Below are positions 1 through 11,003 of a DNA stretch of 64,000 nucleotides, piece after piece (position 1 is the first letter of the stretch; each line of letters begins with the position of its first letter). The notes beneath the pieces were generated by a model. That model was not told the origin of the DNA. It saw only the letters and a program-made list of their open reading frames with translations, and made no database searches. The translations under genes and the position numbers were made by a program. The DNA comes from Daphnia pulex (Eukaryota > Arthropoda > Branchiopoda > Diplostraca > Daphniidae): positions 558,001 to 622,000 of the forward strand of contig NC_060017.1 of NCBI RefSeq assembly GCF_021134715.1, given 5' to 3'.

Positions 1-2566
1 GATAAGGGCGTCACGAGATAAAAGTTCAAAACTGCTTTTGGTATGCGGAATTTACTGTCTGGGCGGTACCACAAGGAGAACCCTTCTTCTGTGCAGTGAA
101 TCTTGGTAGGAACGGAAATTGATGCAGCAATGGAAGAAGGTTCAACAAGTGAAAAATCAGAAGCCAAGAATGGATTTGGTTCTGGAATAGCGAACGGCAA
201 CTCGCCCTCCAATGCTCGAGACCAAATTTGCTTCCAGTCATCAGGAATGTCTGTAAGAATAGATTATTTTGTGAAAATTAGATTACTTAGACATCATTAG
301 AATATGTAAATTAGTTAAATTGGTTACCTTTTGCTTCGTAGCGGGTTTGAAACCAAGGTTCAATGTCGCAGCAAACATCCGCGTTTTCGAAATCTTTAGA
401 TAATATCATGATATTGACATTATCCATTCGTAGAGCGTTCATACATTCAGAAATTACCTAATAAAATTTAATCGTAATTGAAAATGTGCACCGCAATGGA
501 ATTAAAAATTATGCTAAAATAATTCTATACTAACATACATCACTTTTGTAATCGAATATGAGTGCGTCTCCAGTAATATAATCGATAGGAGCATATTTGT
601 GCATGTGTTCGCTTAACGTTTCCACATTTTCAACTGGGGGGCTGTCCTCTGCGTAACGGAAACTAAGATCTTCGATAGTTTGAATTTCCCGCCAGATCCG
701 TTCTTCAGGTCCTTGGTTCCTCAACATGTGTATATACTGAAAAACTGCAGCTATAACCTGCTCGATTTCTGCCATGCCTCGTTCTGTCAAACTAATATTG
801 ATGCTAAACAATGCGTAGGTCGAGTTGTGGTCAGAACCGCTTTCATCATTTCCACTAGCCAGGTCTAAGGCCCAAACCCTGTCGATTTCAAATTTCAGTT
901 CAGCATGGATTAATTAATTAATTTTACCGTGATTTTTTAAATTCTTACTTGCGTCGTAAATATGCCAACAAGCTGCCTCGACCTTCATGTCCAATAAGCC
1001 ACGATAAATAGCCCAGTGGTTTGATCCGATAATTTTCCAATTGAGAAGGTAATGCCCACGACAAACAAACCTGAGAAAAGTAAATACAGTCACTTATTTT
1101 AAATCAAATTTAATTGATAAATTAACTGCTACAAACCTGGTGTACATCTTTCACTGGGACTACCTTCAATACGCGTTTAAAACGTGGAGTATCAAAAGGG
1201 AAACCTAAATCCTTAAAGTTTGGTGGACAGGCAGGCTGGCTATTTGTAGAAGGGATTCCTTGAAAGATGGATACCGCCCATTCCTCTAACTGATTTAATT
1301 CGTGTTTTGATTGTAAGACCAAAGTCATTCGATTTGCTGTATAATGTTCTTGCCAGAACAAGCGAAGACGACGATTTAGTTCCGTGCCATCCGGATCCCC
1401 AGCTAAGTTAAGTGTAGATGAGTTTCCCCAAGTGAAGTTGGCCATGGGATGTCCGTCTTTTGCTAGACTAGCGAATAGCTGCTGCTTTCGACATGAGTCT
1501 GAGGGTAAAGCCATCTGAAACTCTATTAACATAAACATATGAGGGAGAACTGTACAAGTGAAATAAAACACAATAAAGTACCGCTGTCAATCGCCTCTTT
1601 TTCGCGTTTCATGCTGTTTGGTAACAGTAAAGGTGAAGCAAAAAATTCAGCAAATATCTCTAAAGCCTGGTGGAAATAACGCTGGTGAATTTCGAATTCA
1701 AAAGTAGTAGTCTCGTAATCCGTTGAAGCGTTGGAACCTCCACCATATGTCTACCATGTCAAACGGGAATTTTGTTATCCAATGGCATTTAATTTAATTT
1801 ATTTATAGAAATTTTAATACCTTCAGAAATTCATCAAAAGCATTCTCCTCTGGATATTTACTGCTACCCATGAAAACCATGTGTTCGAGGAAATGTGCCA
1901 ATCCAGGTAAATCTGGAGGATCAGAGAAACTGCCAATGTTAACGCATAATGCAGCAGCTGCCATACGTTCTCCTTCTTTGATTTGTTTCGACTTCCGTGT
2001 TAAACCACTATCGACACCATTCGATTCTGTCGAGTCTGGGTCCATTTCAGATTCTTCGTCTGTTTCGCTTTCACTCCCTCCTTCTTCTTCTTCGCATTCT
2101 TCGTCAACCTCTTCTTCTTCACCCTCGTCTTCGGAATCTTCTTCTCCAGCTGAACTGTAAGCCATGTTATCAACTCCCTTTGATGATTCAATATCTGGCT
2201 CAGTTTCACTAATGTTGGGATCAGAAATCAATAATACTCTCATTCCATTGGTCAGCTGAAGCACTCTAAGAAAATGATATTGCGTTATTTCTTGAAGGCA
2301 TGGGAAATTCACATTTTGATGTAGTAAAAAATATGACATTATACTGACCTATATTCCTTTTTGTCATTTTGTGATTTCACAGGGTTAGGCAAGTAAATAA
2401 CTTTGCCGATACACAATTTCTTCTCTGTTCCCAATTTATCCATTTGAACTGGGGTTTGTGTTAAATTAGAAAACTTTCTTTTCCTAGCTAATGATGGAGC
2501 GGATGGAAGTGATACTTTAGAAATCCTTAGATTCTTCACTTTCCTTTTGCCTGAACTAGCAGACAT
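1..2566 (-). CDS. Nrdc: Nardilysin (M16 metallopeptidase), 5' part, cut by window edge
   Basis: Insulinase-family zinc peptidase that cleaves before dibasic sites. Exons on the minus strand: 2349-2566 (start ATG at 2566), 1821-2265, 1582-1750, 1137-1522, 949-1070, 539-878, 328-457 and 1-250 (runs off the edge). All junctions keep phase. The second exon holds a long Asp/Glu-rich stretch followed by [18 protein letters not shown], which contains the inverted zinc motif HxxEH. The acidic insert next to [10 protein letters not shown] is diagnostic of nardilysin rather than insulysin. Further matches are [40 protein letters not shown] and [21 protein letters not shown], in family order. A lysine/arginine-rich N-terminus precedes the acidic region. 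About 685 residues are visible of a protein usually above 1,000. The start is the first ATG in the first recognisable exon; an upstream 5' exon is possible. It is divergent from PIGV copy A. Confidence 0.93.
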
Positions 2567-3215
2567 GCAGAAGTATTTTATTGGCTGGCTTAAAATTTGA
2601 TGAATAGCTGTGAAAACAAAATAATTTATTTTCATATAAGGGGTTTCTCTGCCAATTGGAGCTTTTCCCACCTAAAAATACATACACAATTAATTCACTA
2701 TTCAATCATGTCTTATAACAAATTCAGTAATACATACCAAAAAGCAAAATATATTCCTTGATCAATAATCAGAACGTCTAGACAGGAGTTAACGACGGCA
2801 GTGTAATGATCTAGTTTCAAGTAAACAAATTTAAGAACGCAAATGCAACTGGTATTATTACTTAGCCCACCTGAGTTAAAATATTGACAAATAAATTTGA
2901 AACTTACTTTATTGAACAATAAATGTAACCATGGTGTAACAAATAACACTTTCGAAAACAATTTCACTGTTCAACTTCAGACCTTCAGATCGCTTTTCGT
3001 CTGTTCGGTGTCCACGTGTGACGTCAAAGAACTGCAACACCTTCCAAACAATTAATTTTTATAAAATCATTTCAAACGTCAACTAGGTAACAATTTTTAA
3101 CAACTAAGAATTTTGTAATAAATATTTGCATTCTTTTTTTGTACAATTAGTAATTTAAAAAAAATGTCTAATTTATTCCATGTCACTTCGCAAATTGGCA
3201 ATCTTCAATGTAAAG
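2567..3215. other. Divergent intergenic region, nardilysin / PIGV
   Basis: About 650 bp between two head-to-head starts, AT-rich, with no open exon I can support. It probably holds the 5' UTRs and promoters of both genes. The left end of the large duplication (position 3030) falls inside it, so PIGV copy A and copy B have different distal upstream sequence. Confidence 0.5.
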
Positions 3216-4830
3216 ATGTCAGCGCTTGGTTCAAAAGTAAACAAAAATGTACTCCACGATATTCCATTTATTAAACCTATGCTGTACATTCGTTTGCTAT
3301 TGGTGATTCTACAGGTGATTTAGTATTCTCTTTTTTATTTGCATTCTATAAATTATTAATTCTTCTTGTAGGTTATTTTCAACCATCTCATACCTGACCA
3401 TCAATCAGATGGATTTCAATCCCCTTACAAGCTGATTCCTACCAACTCTACATTGTTAGATACAATTGTAGACTACACATTGGGTGGATTTGCACGCTGG
3501 GACGGGCAATATTTTCTCCATATTTCAACTCTAGGTTACACCCATGAAAATTGCCTTGCATTCTTCCCTGCTTATCCCCTTCTTTTACGTTTCACATCAG
3601 TTTGTCTTTCATTCCTTAGTTGCCACACACTAACTTACTGGAATTCCACATTACTTGGCAGTATTATTATAAATACTGTTTGTTTTATAATTGCTGCATA
3701 TTTTTTATTCTTGATTACGGATAAGTTGTTTAATAACTCAAATTTTGCCCTTCAAACATGGAAACTATTTTGCATTTCACCTGCAACCATATTTTTCCTG
3801 GCGCCCTATTCTGAATCCCTCTTTAGTGCCCTTACTTTTGGTGGTATTTACAACTGCATTGAGTACAAGTTTCTTACAGCTAGCATTTTCTTTGCTGGTT
3901 CAGGTCTCACTAGATCTAATGGTCTTGTAAACATTGGATTTTTGCTTTATTTTGCTGTAAAGAAAACCTTCAGTACCAAATGGAAAGGTGTGCCAACTTT
4001 AGTTGCCAGAATATTAATTTCAGTCATAATAACTGTTTTTCCATTTCTCTGTTATCAGTACTATGCTTTTACACTTTTTTGTTTCCACAAACCTCATCGT
4101 CTTCCAACGGTTATTCACAATTACTTGGTGGACAGAAATTTTACTGTTCGTGGAGAAAGAATCCCACATTGGTGCGAACAGAGCATTCCTTTTTCATATT
4201 CGGTTATCCAATCCCAATATTGGAATGTAGGATTCTTACGCTATTTTGAGTGGAAACAACTACCAAATTTTCTCCTGGCTGCACCCATTCTATGTCTGGT
4301 CTTTCTTTATTCACTGAAGTATTTCAAACAAAACTTTCACATTGTGTCGCGTTACAATTCATTCACAAGTGGCCAATCACAAATAAGTCATCCCATTTTC
4401 CGTCCTGCTGCCGGTGTGTTTGCCGCTCATTCCATATTTCTGGGCCTTTTCACTTTTTTCTTCGCTCATGTTCAGGTATAACCTTAAACAAAAGCAAATT
4501 CCGAATTTAAGAAACTGGAAACAAATAATTCATTATTTCAACATTTATTTAGATCTCCACTCGTTTGATTGGATCTTCATGTCCAGCAGTCTACTGGTCA
4601 GTTAATTATTTTAAAAAGATTAATAAATTCAATTATACGATCATTAACCACGTAGGATGATGACTTGGATGATGGATGGAAAATTGGCTAGCAAACGGAA
4701 CTTAATGGAACAATGGAACCCGCTTCGACAGAAAAATCTTTCCACTACAGGAAAATGTGTACGTTTCTATTGTTTGTCGTACGTGGTTATTGGAACTGTC
4801 ATGTTTGTCAATCACCTACCTTGGACTTAA
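3216..4830 (+). CDS. PIGV: GPI mannosyltransferase 2 (PIG-V), copy A
   Basis: ER multipass enzyme that adds the second mannose to the GPI-anchor precursor. Exons: 3216-3314, 3372-4475, 4553-4596 and 4656-4830; they join in phase to 473 codons plus stop, close to the family length. Recognisable family stretches are VIFNHLIPDH near residue 34, LGGFARWDGQYFLHI (the conserved lumenal WD motif), LAFFPAYPLLLR, and the C-terminal NHLPWT. Many hydrophobic helices follow. The ATG at 3216 lies just before a spliced first exon that reads into the conserved IPDH region. An AATAAA directly follows the stop. It is convergent with ATAD5 copy A. Relative to copy B it differs at about twelve residues, for example RIL/KIV near residue 215, F/V in RNFTV and C/S in LCLVF. 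Both copies look translatable, so which is ancestral cannot be told from PIGV alone. Confidence 0.95.
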
Positions 4831-4832
4831 AT

Positions 4833-4838
4833 AATAAA
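4833..4838 (+). terminator. Poly(A) signal, PIGV copy A
   Basis: AATAAA lies three bases after the TAA stop. The same arrangement is present in copy B at 19063-19068. The neighbouring ATAD5 gene ends convergently about 220 bp away. Confidence 0.6.
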
Positions 4839-5056
4839 CTTATTGCGTAGAGAATGATCATTTAACACCTATGTTTTTTGTGCTGATTTCTAAAAAACGA
4901 CAGTAGTATGTGCCAGCGAAAAAGATTAGAGTGCGAACCTTCTTCTATCGTGCAAATTGCAATTAAGTTCTAATCAACCTCGAAACCAAATAGAAAATTA
5001 TTAGTAAAATCTATTACGCTTCAAGTTTATACAAAGGAAAACACATGACCGTCAGC

Positions 5057-8000
5057 TTAAAAGTTATTGGCCAGACGAATGGCAGATGTGGTGGAAAGAA
5101 CCAAGTCGAGTGTAGGCAATCGAATTGTTGGAGCTTCCATTCGTGAACGCTGTTTGCGACGTCGTTTAACTACGGAACGTTCTAAATCGGAGCGCACGAA
5201 CGACCGGAGGTAAGGCAGGACGTCGGCTGAATGACTGCGACGATTTAGCAAAACACTTCTTGGTATTGAGCACTGAAGTACAACTTGATTTGCACTCTTT
5301 GTCACTTTGTCGTACCTGCATCCGAAAATAAACAAACATTTATATTTGGCCAGCAAGAAATCCAAAATGTTAATCCATACTGTAATTCCGCCAAGAAGTC
5401 TTGAGGAGACGTTTGCGTCATGTGACTCAAATCTTTCTCCATTAGTTGACTGCATCGATCAGACATAAACTGCTGGATTTCATACAACAAACTCTCGTCG
5501 TTCCAAGATAAATCATCCCTGGCAAGACATGAACTGAACAGTTCCTTGCCAGAGCGGAATTCCAGGCATCGAGCGAGGCGCGTCAAATCTCCATTCGCTC
5601 CTTCCTTCTTTGATGATGATGTCTCATCGACTTGTATTGTTTCTTCGGCACTGTCGGGATCAACAAGGCTATCGTTCGAGAGAATTCGTGAGAACCTTTT
5701 CTTCGTCTTCCTCTTGACAATAAGAACAGAATCGGAATCCGCATCATAAGTGAACCGCGAAGACCTCGGGGCAGAAGCGTAGGGCCACTCGCAGAGTTTC
5801 CCGAAAATAGGAAGTTCAATAAGCTGAATTGGGCTGGAGTCTGAGGAATTGCTGGAAGGTTTCCAAATCCTACTTCCATTATTGCTGTCTTCTTCGTCAT
5901 TCTTAAGCTGCAATTGATTAAAGTTCAACTTTAACCGCAACGGATGAGACTGCAAGAGGAACTGTAAATTCAGCAAAAGGGAGCGAAGATCGAGGTCTAA
6001 TTCACCTCGGCTTCCCACCCAATCGGCCATTGCTTTCCATTCCAGGGGATAGCCTTCAGCTAGACACACGCTCCACAAATAACCACCTATCATTGATTTT
6101 TGGAAAACGAGAATCAAATATAAAAATCCGTTTCTAAACCTTTTCAAGATAGAAAACTTACAGGCAGTCGACTGATCTGGACTCAAGAAATAGAAAATAT
6201 CAAAATAGCTTTTAATTTTGTCCTGAATTTGTGTCAAAGCTCGTTCCTCGGTCGAGCCTAGTGTCAGGACAATGGGCCGCTTGCTGGTCTGGATCAATGT
6301 AGTCAAAGCGTTGTAGAAAGATTCATCTTCCATTTCGAAAACAATATCAACCTGAAATAACAACCAAGAGTTGAGTAGATAACAACATGAAACCCTAGAA
6401 ATATTTCGCAATTACATCTTCGAAAAGTACGAGAGATAAGGCCGTTTTAATTTCTGTGCGGGCAGGTTTGGGTGCAGCTTTAGCGCCACCGAAAAACATT
6501 TTGCCCATACTGCTACTGACGGCATTGCTGTTATTGTTAAGCGAGTGTGACTGGGTAGCCTCGTGAAGGTGTGAAAGAAGAGTCTTGCCGTTTCTCCTCG
6601 AGGATGCATTGACTTCCAAAACGTTGTACCCCAACTCTTCAGCCAAGGCGTAAACGGTGGCCGTCTTCCCGCAACCGGCAGGTCCCACCAAGAGAACACA
6701 ATTACAGAGCTGTGGAAATAAAAGAAAGCCGTCAGAAATGGCGAAACAATAAACAATAAATAAAAACAATTGATTACTTCCTCTTCTTCTGGGTTCCAAC
6801 TTGAATTCGATTTTTCATCAACGACGGCATCCTCCGAGTCCGTGCAGTCCGACTCTATCCTCTTCCTCTTTCCAACCTTTTTCGAGACTTTCTTGGGCGG
6901 AGCAGCGACTTCCTCGCCTGCTCTTAGTTTCCACTGATTTAACCAATTCTTCAACTGTTGGGAGGACATGCGGTTATTGGCTAAGATGTCAGCCGATTGC
7001 TTGGGAGCGTAGGCATCTGTCCACGGCAAGTCTCTGTCGCCATCCCTTTCCATGTTTGCTCTGGGAAGCAAAGTTCGGAGAGTTCGGAAGAAAGGAAAGG
7101 ATAGAGAATGGTCTTCTTTCATCCGAGTGATCCACTCTTTACAAAAACGCCACTCGAGATAAGATGCTTGTTTGGGGGATATCGATCGATTGCAAGCCGA
7201 GTTGATACTACCAGGATTCGAGTTCAAGCTCGATGCAAAAGTTGTGGGTCGATTGATCTTCTTCGAATGTGGAAGGCTTTTCCGCAACACAAGCGATTCG
7301 GGATAGGGAAGTCGCCACGGCTGAGAGCCGGCCTGTGTTACGTGACTAATTTTGGGGAAAATCTCAACTGGGCGCTGCTCAAGGGCTGCCAATGCAGCGG
7401 TTTGCTGCTTCAGCACCTCTGGAACGCCACTAAACAGGAACTCTTGCTTTGCTTTTTTCACAGCTCGCGCTTCCTCTTCCCACTTTTTCTTGAGGAAAAT
7501 CGGAGCGATATCTTCAGAAAGGATCACCAATTCATCCTCACTGTTGGCTTTTCCCTTCATTTCTCCTTTTTTACGTTTTTTCTTTGAGATTTGTTTAGGT
7601 TCAACCAGCTCCTCTTCAGGCTCGTCTCGCAGAGCAACCGGTTTGACGCGTATTCTTGTGCTGCGTCTCGGTCCTTCTTTGGAGTCGCTCTCCTGGTCGT
7701 CTGAAAACAAAAAATTCGTGATGAAGTTAAATGGAGTTACAAGAAACTTGAGACGATTCAGCTGCATGTTCTACCACCATTTCAGAGATCAAAGTATTAA
7801 ACTTCATTACAGTCTACTTCTCTAGGAAGGCCTCTCAGTGCTTCACTCTCATCACTACAAATCTTGATTACATGTAAAACATTGACAACTAGACTATCAT
7901 CATTACCATCGGAGACCTTGACATTGCCTGAAAGGCAAATTTTCATCTTCCACTGTGAATTTCGTGTTTGGGGCTGTACTGGATCTGGATTCTTGACGTC

Positions 8001-8330
8001 AACCATCACTTCAGGACTTGGACTGGATTCCGTCATCAGCTCTTCAGACGAAACAAGCTCTATTGTGTCAGCCAGGGCACTTGGAATGCCAATCTTTCGT
8101 TTCTTCTTTCTCTGCACCTTCTTGACAGCAGCAGGAGCTTTACAGCCCTTCTTTTGAGGGGATTCCAAAATTTCTCGTGACAAATAATTTGGTTTATTAT
8201 TACTTTTCCACGTAAGGCTGATTGTTTGAGAAGTTTTTTGTTTGATGAGAGCGAAGCGAAAAAGAGCAGGGGAAGAGGTTAAGAAAGGAAAATTGCTTTC
8301 AGCACATGGCAAAAGTGAAATTCCAAACAT
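5057..8330 (-). pseudogene. ATAD5: ATAD5/Elg1 copy A, 5' truncated with a foreign N-terminus
   Basis: ATAD5 forms an RFC-like clamp unloader that removes PCNA from DNA. Exons matching copy B: 7811-8156 (partial), 6778-7700, 6416-6709, 6162-6351, 5381-6086 and 5057-5315. Exon 3 carries the Walker A motif GPAGCGKT and the box LEVNASSRRNGKTLLS; the exon 3/4 joint gives LFEDVDIVFE, the Walker B region. The break at 8156 removes about 110 N-terminal residues, including the ITKYFSP-type motif near residue 80 in copy B. Upstream, the reading frame stays open and reaches an ATG at 8330, so a chimeric protein with about 58 unrelated residues is possible. That start lies outside the duplication and has no evident promoter. 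I call it a truncated copy; translation is not excluded. The C-terminus is one residue shorter than copy B. Confidence 0.85.
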
Positions 8331-8929
8331 TATTCCTATTTTCGACTAAGAAATATTGCTTTCTGTAAAATTGCAAAAATAGGACTAGTTATGTCTCTGT
8401 GCCATCTTTTTAAATTACCGAATCGGGTTTGATCGTACGGGAAGTTGAAAGACTTTTTCCATATCCTTTTAAAATTTGAACTAAAGCTGATGGATTTGAA
8501 TAAAAAAAAAACACGATTTAAAATTACAACGATACCTAGTATCGTATCGCCCAACGAAAGGGAGGGTTACATTTTAGTAATTAAATTACACAGAGACATC
8601 ACTAGTCCAAGACTAGCGAGACGACTAGTAGACTAAAACTTTTTAAAGTTTGGTGAAAAGTTAATTCAGATTTCCTTTCCTCACGTTATCAACACTGACA
8701 CACAGTCCTTGAATTCAACATTCGTGGCTTGAAAGAACAGAAATTAAGTTTAAAACCAATCAAGGTTTAGTTTTCAAGAACCATTTGAATTCCTTTCTTT
8801 GTAACTAAGGTTTAAACTGTAAAGTATTTAGTTGCATTGCTCTAAATTATCAACACTGACACACAGCCCTTGGATTCCAGCATTTTTCTCGAATGAAGAA
8901 AAGAAAAATTAAGACAATTGGCGGATGCT
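8157..8929. other. Junction sequence right of duplication copy A
   Basis: Contains no intact gene. It holds the foreign start of the ATAD5 chimera (to 8330), a short inverted-repeat element (8382-8608), and two imperfect copies of a segment beginning TTATCAACACTGACACACAG at about 8689 and 8849. A piece near 8340-8380 resembles the last intron and exon of the gag-fusion gene at 9500 (both read CTTTCTGTAAAATTGCAAAA), which suggests local copying. Confidence 0.5.
8382..8608. mobile_element. Small inverted-repeat element (MITE-like), 227 bp
   Basis: Ends are imperfect 20-bp inverted repeats starting GGACTAGTTATGTCTC at 8382 and closing GACATCACTAGTCC at 8608, with one mismatch. The interior is AT-rich and has no ORF. 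I could not find a convincing target-site duplication, so the mobile origin is inferred only from the terminal inverted repeats. Confidence 0.4.
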
Positions 8930-9240
8930 GAAGCGGTGTTGAAAGATTGTAAAGCTGTTGCTGCCAAAAGGAGGCGCCAAAGTAGCCTACAAGGTTGGAA
9001 AACTTGAGAATTCCAGAAGAGCTAATAATTGAGACAGTAAGTTTTATCACTTTTTTATACTTATACACTAATACTTAATTTTTTAAATATAGACAGCAGG
9101 AATTATTTGCCAAAGCCAGAGAAGAACAAGCTGCTGATGAGCAGCAACAGTGGCTACAACTTCAAGCAGAGGCTCAAATGTCCTTGCAGCAACAACAGGG
9201 AGATGTTCCTTCAAATTCAGAAGATGGAGAATACTCTTAA
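8930..9240 (+). pseudogene. Dr1: Dr1 (NC2-beta) 3' relic
   Basis: Dr1 is the histone-fold repressor that binds TBP with DRAP1. Only the region after the histone fold is present. VLKDCKAVAAKRRRQSS at about 8935-8985 and RLENLRIPEEL in another frame match Dr1 C-terminal sequence. After an intron-like gap (GTAAGT at about 9040 to AG at 9092), QELFAKAREEQAADEQQQWL runs to a stop at 9240. A 5-bp insertion near 8990 shifts frame, and the joint at the intron is also out of frame. The histone-fold exons are absent. The retained intron argues for a DNA-level copy rather than a retrocopy. Confidence 0.75.
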
Positions 9241-9469
9241 AAGATTGTTTGTGAAATTTGATTCAATACATACAAAATTTTATTTCTAGAAAGAGCTTAA
9301 TGAAGTGTATTATTTGAAATATTTCTACTGTTTTCTTAATTATTATTTATCAGTACCATCCTAACATTCTTTACTTTTGTACTTGAAACATTATTTATAC
9401 AACTCAGATACCTCATATTTGGAAAGAATTTAACTGCATGACTTATTGCATAATTAACAAGATATTTTT

Positions 9470-10502
9470 TCATTTGGAATGCTGGGCGAGGAGACTAAGA
9501 TATTTTGCTTTCTGTAAAATTGCAAAAACATTGTTAGACCATATCTTAAAAACAGGAAAACAAATAAACTATACGACTTACTGTTTCATCTACCCCCGTA
9601 GTCGAAGTAGGATAACTCGAACTACTCTTTAACTTTTTCTGTTTTACAAGTTGCTTAGCTTTATCTAAACTGAATCCGCGAAAGAAGAATTAATTATTGT
9701 GTAGATAATAAAATTAATAAAATATAAAAAAGACATACTTTTCTAATCGGTCAATCAGATCATACAGGCGTGGTTTGCACAACGATAGGAATTCGTTTTC
9801 ATCACTGGATGCAAACACGGTGGCGTAGACTTTTTCTGCCCCTTGGAAGCCTTCGCTCCTTAAACTGCGTTCTTTTTGGGTCAATCTATGTAGCTCATTA
9901 GAGTTACGTATGGTGACCAGGTGGATATGATCTGGATCTTCGGCAATGTTCATCGTAGCTGAAAACAAAAAAGTTTCCAGTTATGCTAAGAAACAGTAAA
10001 AACAAGTAAGGTCGTACAGTATAAACTTACATTTCATGCTGAGCTTCAGATCTTGGACAGAGCTACTGAAAGGCATACGAATGGACACAGGTAAGTGAAC
10101 CTCTCTTGCATCCACATCCACCATAAAAATCTTGGCATTCAGACTGCCGGTCTGCAACTCACATGCAAGCACAATTTCACACGCAGTGGTGAGCAGCAAA
10201 TCCTTTTCATACAGCAGTTTTTCACGGACTAAAGGATCAGCCACACCGAGTACTATCTGGTCCCGTAAGACCGAATCAACACCAGTACCATAGCCACATG
10301 TCTTCACTAGACCACGAAGATCAATTAACCACGAATCAAAAGTTTCACCAGGGAGTTGATGACGACGCAGGAATTTAAAACGCTCGAAAACTTCACTGCG
10401 TCGGGGCTCAAAATGGGCAGTGAATTTGTCTAACACCGGCTGGGCCACCAAATCACTGGCCCCGAAAGAAAAAGGTTCAGGAGCTCTCAACGAAGACGAC
10501 AT
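9470..10502 (-). CDS. Spliced gag-host chimera, 273 aa
   Basis: Four exons on the minus strand join in perfect phase: 10031-10502 (ATG at 10502), 9739-9958, 9582-9669 and 9470-9511 (stop). Every donor starts with GT and every acceptor ends with AG. Residues about 1-125 are a Ty3/gypsy-type gag: LDKFTAHFEPRRSEVFERF, GETFDSWLIDLRGLVKTC, and LGVADPLVREKLLYEKDLLL, as in capsid domains. From about residue 128 the sequence is not gag: IFMVDVDAREVHLPVSIRMP then, across the splice, NELHRLTQKERSLRSEGF, YATVFASSDENEF and a basic tail ending LLAQHSK. I do not recognise this part; a beta-grasp-like start is only a guess. Upstream on the same strand lie a tRNA-Leu primer site and an LTR, so the LTR could supply the promoter. 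No zinc knuckle, protease or polymerase follows. Alternative: a host gene interrupted by a truncated element. Confidence 0.65.
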
Positions 10503-10647
10503 TTCAATAAAATGGTGCAAGACAAATGGATGCACGAGATAAAGACGGATGCAGTTCAACAACACGGAGGATGCGTTCGATGAAGAAGGATGCAGTTCAA
10601 TACTCACAAACCACGCGGTTACGACTCAAAACCGTCGAGTTGTGAGA

Positions 10648-10664
10648 TCCCACTTCTGACACCA
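10648..10664 (-). other. Retrotransposon primer binding site (tRNA-Leu type)
   Basis: On the minus strand, TGGTGTCAGAAGTGGGA directly follows the LTR end. It is complementary to a tRNA 3' end of the form TCCCACTTCTGACACCA, which from family knowledge is typical of tRNA-Leu. Its position between LTR and gag is the expected one. Confidence 0.75.
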
Positions 10665-10780
10665 TGTAATAAAGACAAGTGTGTCGAAGACTGCTGTCTG
10701 ACTGTTGGGCTCTGCATAGCGGGGATATGCCACTCTCAAGGTGGCGCGGCATCTAGCGGTCATCGTTAGATATCACAACA
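10665..10780 (-). repeat. Short LTR (116 bp), Ty3/gypsy-type
   Basis: Reading the minus strand, it starts TGTTGTGATATC and ends GTCTTTATTACA immediately before the primer binding site, giving canonical TG...CA ends. The inner border is fixed by the PBS; the outer border is inferred from the TG start. I found no partner LTR in the window, so the element is 3' truncated. Confidence 0.65.
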
Positions 10781-11003
10781 GCAATCACTTGTGCATTACA
10801 CATTTCAGCCAAATCACACGGGAGCGACTGATTTCGATATTCGATCTGCTGAGTCAACAACTCAACATCTAAAAACTGGTCGAGGAAATCTACTAATCTA
10901 GTGAGTTCCATTCACGCTGCGCTAAACCTTACAAAAAGAGGCAATATTAAAATTTTTTTATGTAAACGTATAAATATAAACGCTTTTTATTTTGTATCTT
11001 TAG

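Larger units (their letters stand above)
3030..8156 (+). repeat. Segmental duplication, copy A (PIGV plus truncated ATAD5)
   Basis: Near-identical direct repeat of 17254-22389, about 5.13 kb, offset about 14.23 kb. Both copies begin at the shared string AACTGCAACACCTTCC and diverge at the right after CAGCCCTTCTTTTG inside ATAD5 exon 1. Differences are small indels and substitutions, concentrated in the PIGV half. I saw no coding difference across ATAD5 exons 1 to 3, whereas the PIGV proteins differ at about a dozen residues. Confidence 0.95.

Noticed and set aside
6801-7825. Plus-strand ORFs of 109-159 codons over ATAD5 copy A (and at 21034-22058 in copy B)
   Set aside because: Antisense shadows of the conserved ATAD5 exons; no homology of their own and no splice signals.
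10808-10905. Possible upstream exon of the ionotropic receptor (AG before 10808, GTGAGT at about 10906)
   Set aside because: The open frame does not match the phase of the next exon and shows no receptor similarity.
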